This document shows, one piece after another, positions 61,051-64,000 of a DNA stretch of 64,000 bases; the stretch's first letter is position 1; each line of letters begins with the position of its first letter. The notes beneath the pieces are model-generated. The model was not told where the DNA came from. It was given only the letters and a program-made list of their open reading frames with translations, and searched no databases. The DNA comes from an uncultured Dorea sp. (GTDB taxonomy: Bacteria; Bacillota; Clostridia; Lachnospirales; Lachnospiraceae): NCBI GenBank assembly GCA_947652615.1, contig CANTDX010000007.1:28250-92249 (forward strand). The letters run 5' to 3'. Made by a program: the position numbers and the translations under genes.

Positions 61051-62448
61051 ATGGCAATAGAATATCTGGGACTCAGTAATATTAACGGACCTCTTGTAGT
61101 GCTGGAAGGGCTGCAGGGTGCGTTCTTTGATGAGATCGTAGAGTTTGTGGTAGACGGTAATACGAAGAAGATGGGACGTATTATCGAGTTATATGAGGAT
61201 AAGGCGATCATACAGGTATTCGAGGGGACGGAGAATATGTCTCTTCGCAATACCCATACGAAGCTCACCGGGCATCCGATGGAGGTTGCCGTGTCCCCGG
61301 AGGTGCTGGGGCGGACCTTCAACGGAGTCGGAGTGCCGATCGACGGTCTGGGAAGGATCGTGGCGGCGGAGAGAAGAGACGTCAACGGCCTGCCGTTGAA
61401 CCCGGTGCGCAGAGAGTATCCAAGAAACTATATCCGCACGGGAATCTCAGCGATCGACGGTCTGACAACGCTGATCCGCGGGCAGAAGCTTCCGATCTTC
61501 TCAGGAAACGGACTTCCCCACGACCAGTTGGCGGCGCAGATCGTTAAGCAGGCGTCCCTGGGCGACGGGACGAACGAGAACTTCGCGGTTGTGTTCGGCG
61601 CGATGGGTGTTAAGCATGACGTTGCAGAGTTCTTCCGCAAGACATTTGACGAGAGCGGCGTTGCGGATCATGTGTGCATGTTCCTTAACCTGGCCAACGA
61701 TCCGGTGGTGGAACGTCTGATCACGCCGAAGGTTGCGCTCACGGTTGCAGAGTATCTGGCGTTCGAGTGCAATATGCATATTCTGGTCATCCTGACGGAT
61801 ATGACGTCATTTGCAGAGGCGATGCGTGAGGTATCCTCTTCAAAGGGTGAGATCCCTTCAAGAAAGGGTTATCCGGGATATCTCTACAGTGAGTTGGCGA
61901 CGCTGTATGAGCGCGCGGGAATCGTCGAAGGCGCTTCGGGATCAGTGACACAGCTCCCGATCCTGACTATGCCGAATGATGATATCACGCATCCGATACC
62001 GGACCTTACCGGATATATCACGGAGGGACAGATCGTTCTCGACCGGAATCTGCACGGGCAGGCGATCTATCCGCCTATCAGTATCCTGCCGTCTCTGTCC
62101 CGTCTGATGAAGGACGGAATCGGAGAAGGGTATACCAGAGAAGACCACCAGGGGCTTGCGAACCAGTTGTTCTCTGCCTATGCCAAGGTAGGAGAGGCGA
62201 GGAACTTAGCGTCTGTTATCGGTGAGGATGAGTTGTCGCCGTTGGATAAGAAGTATCTGAAATTCGGCGAAGAGTTCGAGAAGCATTATATCGGACAGGG
62301 ACCGACGGAGAACCGGACGATTCAGGATACGCTGGATTTTGGATGGCAGCTATTGGGCTTCCTTCCGAAAGAGGAGCTGGACCGAATCGATACACAGCTG
62401 ATAGATAAATACTATCCGCTTGCCCGCCCCGTCGCGGATGCGGTCTAG
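61051..62448 (+). CDS. V/A-type ATPase regulatory subunit B
   Basis: 465 residues. Non-catalytic nucleotide-binding partner of A: the P-loop place is [14 protein letters not shown], characteristic of B subunits, followed by [16 protein letters not shown] and [20 protein letters not shown]. Start follows AGGAGGG. Its stop codon lies in the first arm of a 62-nt hairpin that separates it from subunit D. Confidence 0.96.
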   Translation: MAIEYLGLSNINGPLVVLEGLQGAFFDEIVEFVVDGNTKKMGRIIELYEDKAIIQVFEGTENMSLRNTHTKLTGHPMEVAVSPEVLGRTFNGVGVPIDGLGRIVAAERRDVNGLPLNPVRREYPRNYIRTGISAIDGLTTLIRGQKLPIFSGNGLPHDQLAAQIVKQASLGDGTNENFAVVFGAMGVKHDVAEFFRKTFDESGVADHVCMFLNLANDPVVERLITPKVALTVAEYLAFECNMHILVILTDMTSFAEAMREVSSSKGEIPSRKGYPGYLYSELATLYERAGIVEGASGSVTQLPILTMPNDDITHPIPDLTGYITEGQIVLDRNLHGQAIYPPISILPSLSRLMKDGIGEGYTREDHQGLANQLFSAYAKVGEARNLASVIGEDELSPLDKKYLKFGEEFEKHYIGQGPTENRTIQDTLDFGWQLLGFLPKEELDRIDTQLIDKYYPLARPVADAV

Positions 62449-62507
62449 TACACCGAAAAATAAGTTCCTAGCCATATATGGCTGGTTACTTATTATTCGG
62501 TGTACTA
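62446..62507 (+). repeat. 62-nt near-perfect hairpin between subunits B and D
   Basis: TAGTACACCGAAAAATAAG (62446-62464) pairs with 62489-62507 (18 of 19), and the centre holds AGCCATATATGGCT (62470-62483), itself a palindrome. The arm includes the stop codon of subunit B. No U-tract follows, so read-through is expected. Confidence 0.85.
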
Positions 62508-62559
62508 GGGACCGTCGGCGCGAAGGTGACAGGGCGATAGAAGTAAAGGAGGTCTTCGT

Positions 62560-63177
62560 ATGGATCCAAGAGAATTTCCTACCAAAGGTAATCTGATGCT
62601 TGCCAAGAATTCTCTTGCACTGGCACATCAGGGCTATGACCTTATGGACAAGAAGCGGAATATTCTTCTTAAGGAATTAATGGAACTGATCGATGAGGCA
62701 AAGAACATACAGGAAGAGATTGATAGTACATTTACCAGAGCATATACGTGTCTCCAGCGTGCGAATATCGAGCAGGGGATCAGCAAGGTAGAAGAGCTTG
62801 CATTTACCGTTCCGATCGAGGAATCCATTCGGATACAGACCAGGAGTATCATGGGAACGGAGATCCCGCATATCAAGTACGACGACAGGCAGAACGACCT
62901 GACATACGCGTTCGGGACGACGAAGGAATCAATAGATATAGCCAGGGAGGCGTTCCGTGCGGTGAAGAACCTGACGATCAAGCTGGCCGAGGTGGAGAAT
63001 GCGGCGTACCGTCTTGCGGCGAATATCAAGAAGACCCAGAAGAGGGCGAATGCGCTGAAGAATATCACGATCCCGATGTACAGCAATCTGGTGTATACGA
63101 TCAATAATGCACTGGAGGAGAAGGAAAGAGAAGAATTCACCAGACTTAAGGTGATCAAGAAGATGCAAGGGAAATAA
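62560..63177 (+). CDS. V/A-type ATPase central stalk subunit D
   Basis: 205 residues, antiparallel coiled coil that turns inside the A3B3 head: PTKGNLMLAKNSLALAHQGY, KKRNILLKELMELIDEAK and C-terminal KKTQKRANALKNITIPMY. Last gene of the operon. Ribosome site AAAGGAGG precedes ATG. Set off from subunit B by 111 bp that hold the hairpin at 62446. Confidence 0.95.
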   Translation: MDPREFPTKGNLMLAKNSLALAHQGYDLMDKKRNILLKELMELIDEAKNIQEEIDSTFTRAYTCLQRANIEQGISKVEELAFTVPIEESIRIQTRSIMGTEIPHIKYDDRQNDLTYAFGTTKESIDIAREAFRAVKNLTIKLAEVENAAYRLAANIKKTQKRANALKNITIPMYSNLVYTINNALEEKEREEFTRLKVIKKMQGK

Positions 63178-63191
63178 TATATCAAAAGCAA

Positions 63192-63230
63192 AGGAGCTGC
63201 CGGGAATCATATATTCCGGCGGCTCCTCTT
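63192..63230. terminator. bidirectional terminator of the ATPase operon and second rubrerythrin
   Basis: AGGAGCTGCCGGGAAT (63192-63207) pairs with ATTCCGGCGGCTCCT (63213-63227), with small mismatches, A-rich before and TCTT after. Confidence 0.82.
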
Positions 63231-63248
63231 GCCGTCTTTGACGCTGTA

Positions 63249-63788
63249 TTAATAATTCTCCGCCTTGATCTGGAAATAAGCCTGCGGATGTGCGCATACC
63301 GGGCATACCTCCGGCGCCTGCCTGCCTACTGCTATGTGGCCGCAGTTCGAGCACTGCCAGATGCAGTCTCCCTCTCTGGAGAATACAAGGCCGCCTTCGA
63401 TATTCGCCAGAAGCTTACGGTATCTCTCTTCGTGTTCCTTCTCGATCTTGCCGACCTCTTCAAACAGGAGGGCAATATCATCGAATCCTTCATCTCTTGC
63501 TGTCCTGGCAAATTCTGCGTACATATCAGTCCACTCGTAGTTCTCGCCGTCTGCCGCGTCCTTAAGATTCTCGATGGTTGACGGTACTGCGCCGCCGTGG
63601 AGCAGCTTGAACCACATCTTGGCGTGCTCTTTCTCGTTGGCCGCGGTCTCTTCGAAGATGTTAGCGATCTGTACATAGCCGTCCTTTTTAGCCTTGGATG
63701 CGTAGTAGGTGTATTTATTCCTTGCCTGGGATTCGCCTGCGAATGCTGCCTGCAGGTTCGCTTCTGTCTTGCTTCCTTTTAATTCCAT
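63249..63788 (-). CDS. rbr: rubrerythrin, classical order
   Basis: 179 residues. Ferritin-like di-iron domain first ([46 protein letters not shown]) and a rubredoxin domain at the C-terminus ([10 protein letters not shown] and [11 protein letters not shown]). Peroxide reductase of anaerobes. The companion at 306-848 has the reversed order, so the host uses both forms. The start follows AGGAGGT, and a 23-bp palindrome lies immediately upstream. Confidence 0.96.
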   Translation of the reverse strand: MELKGSKTEANLQAAFAGESQARNKYTYYASKAKKDGYVQIANIFEETAANEKEHAKMWFKLLHGGAVPSTIENLKDAADGENYEWTDMYAEFARTARDEGFDDIALLFEEVGKIEKEHEERYRKLLANIEGGLVFSREGDCIWQCSNCGHIAVGRQAPEVCPVCAHPQAYFQIKAENY

Positions 63789-63811
63789 AATAAGTACCTC
63801 CTGAATTGTAT

Positions 63812-63834
63812 ATAATAGTAATAATTACTATTAT
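63812..63834. promoter_or_regulatory. 23-bp palindrome upstream of the second rubrerythrin, PerR/Fur-type operator
   Basis: ATAATAGTAAT-A-ATTACTATTAT forms perfect 11-bp arms around one base. It shares TAATAGT and the TTACT/AGTAA pattern with the operators at 882-910 and 1371-1396. Confidence 0.68.
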
Positions 63835-63912
63835 TATAACATAGAATATTTTATTTGCAAGTGTTTTATCGTATTTTCTGAGAAATGAACTCAGCGGAAC
63901 GCTCCGCAGCGT

Positions 63913-63941
63913 TTGACAATTCCGCATAAATCTGCTAAGAT
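63913..63941 (+). promoter_or_regulatory. promoter reading out of the window
   Basis: Perfect TTGACA (63913-63918), 17-bp spacer, TAAGAT (63936-63941). The gene it serves lies beyond 64000. Confidence 0.6.
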
Positions 63942-64000
63942 ATACTTACATAAAGGTACTGCCGATAGACGGCTAGTCCGTTTTATAACTTGCAAAAATA

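Overview
The window looks like chromosomal DNA of a Gram-positive, spore-forming, strictly anaerobic Clostridia species, most likely a gut Lachnospiraceae. The reasons are two rubrerythrins with a PerR-like Fur regulator, sporulation proteins (BofA, a CwlD-like amidase), a V/A-type ATPase operon, a clostridial Tad pilus operon, strong AGGAGG ribosome sites with frequent TTG/GTG starts, and moderate GC content. No rRNA, tRNA, CRISPR array, prophage or complete insertion sequence was found.

Layout. 1-3.1 kb: rubrerythrin, PerR-like regulator, an NlpC/P60 wall hydrolase with a WalR-type box, a DnaA-box cluster and a DUF1858 protein. 3.2-9.9 kb: MecA adaptor, a candidate structured RNA, a membrane-anchored GH18 hydrolase, a CwlD-like amidase whose ribosome site lies in a long hairpin, Sua5, Upp, and a divergent DUF2508/BofA pair. 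10-18.5 kb: a Tad (type IVc) pilus operon (TadZ, TadA, TadB, TadC, Flp pilin, DUF5702, two TadE-like pseudopilins, prepilin peptidase, DUF6382). 18.7-22.3 kb: rhomboid protease overlapping an orphan histidine kinase, HIT protein, sigma factor, MurG. 22.3-26.9 kb: an accessory stretch with hairpin-rich DNA, AT-rich genes, a large inverted repeat, a tandemly duplicated Rpn/YhgA-type nuclease gene and a TSCPD protein.

27-36 kb: MTA/SAH nucleosidase, an unknown membrane protein, Pgi, then a block syntenic with the Bacillus yaaO-yabC region (decarboxylase, nucleotide kinase, HolB, RicT, TrmN6-like, RsmI). 36-44 kb: a lone MsmK/UgpC-type ATPase, a CdaR-type regulator, an aconitase-family hydratase, an ECF sigma factor with a membrane beta-propeller partner, and BioY under a BirA-type operator. 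44.4-48.8 kb is the least explained part: a roughly 540-nt transcription unit with its own promoter and terminator but no long ORF, then a 1227-residue protein with TPR, coiled-coil, about 250 residues of Asp/Glu/Phe/Tyr repeats and a P-loop ATPase.

48.9-54.4 kb: glycogen branching enzyme, an XRE regulator, a DUF1002 secreted protein, a thioredoxin-like protein and TrmB. 54.6-63.2 kb: a nine-gene V/A-type ATPase operon (H-C-I-K-F-E-A-B-D) with a large hairpin between B and D. 63.2-64 kb: a second rubrerythrin whose promoter region carries a palindrome related to the ones at the first rubrerythrin and the fur-type gene, suggesting one peroxide/iron-responsive regulon at both ends of the window.

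All functional names come from reading translated sequence and remembered family features. No database search was run.
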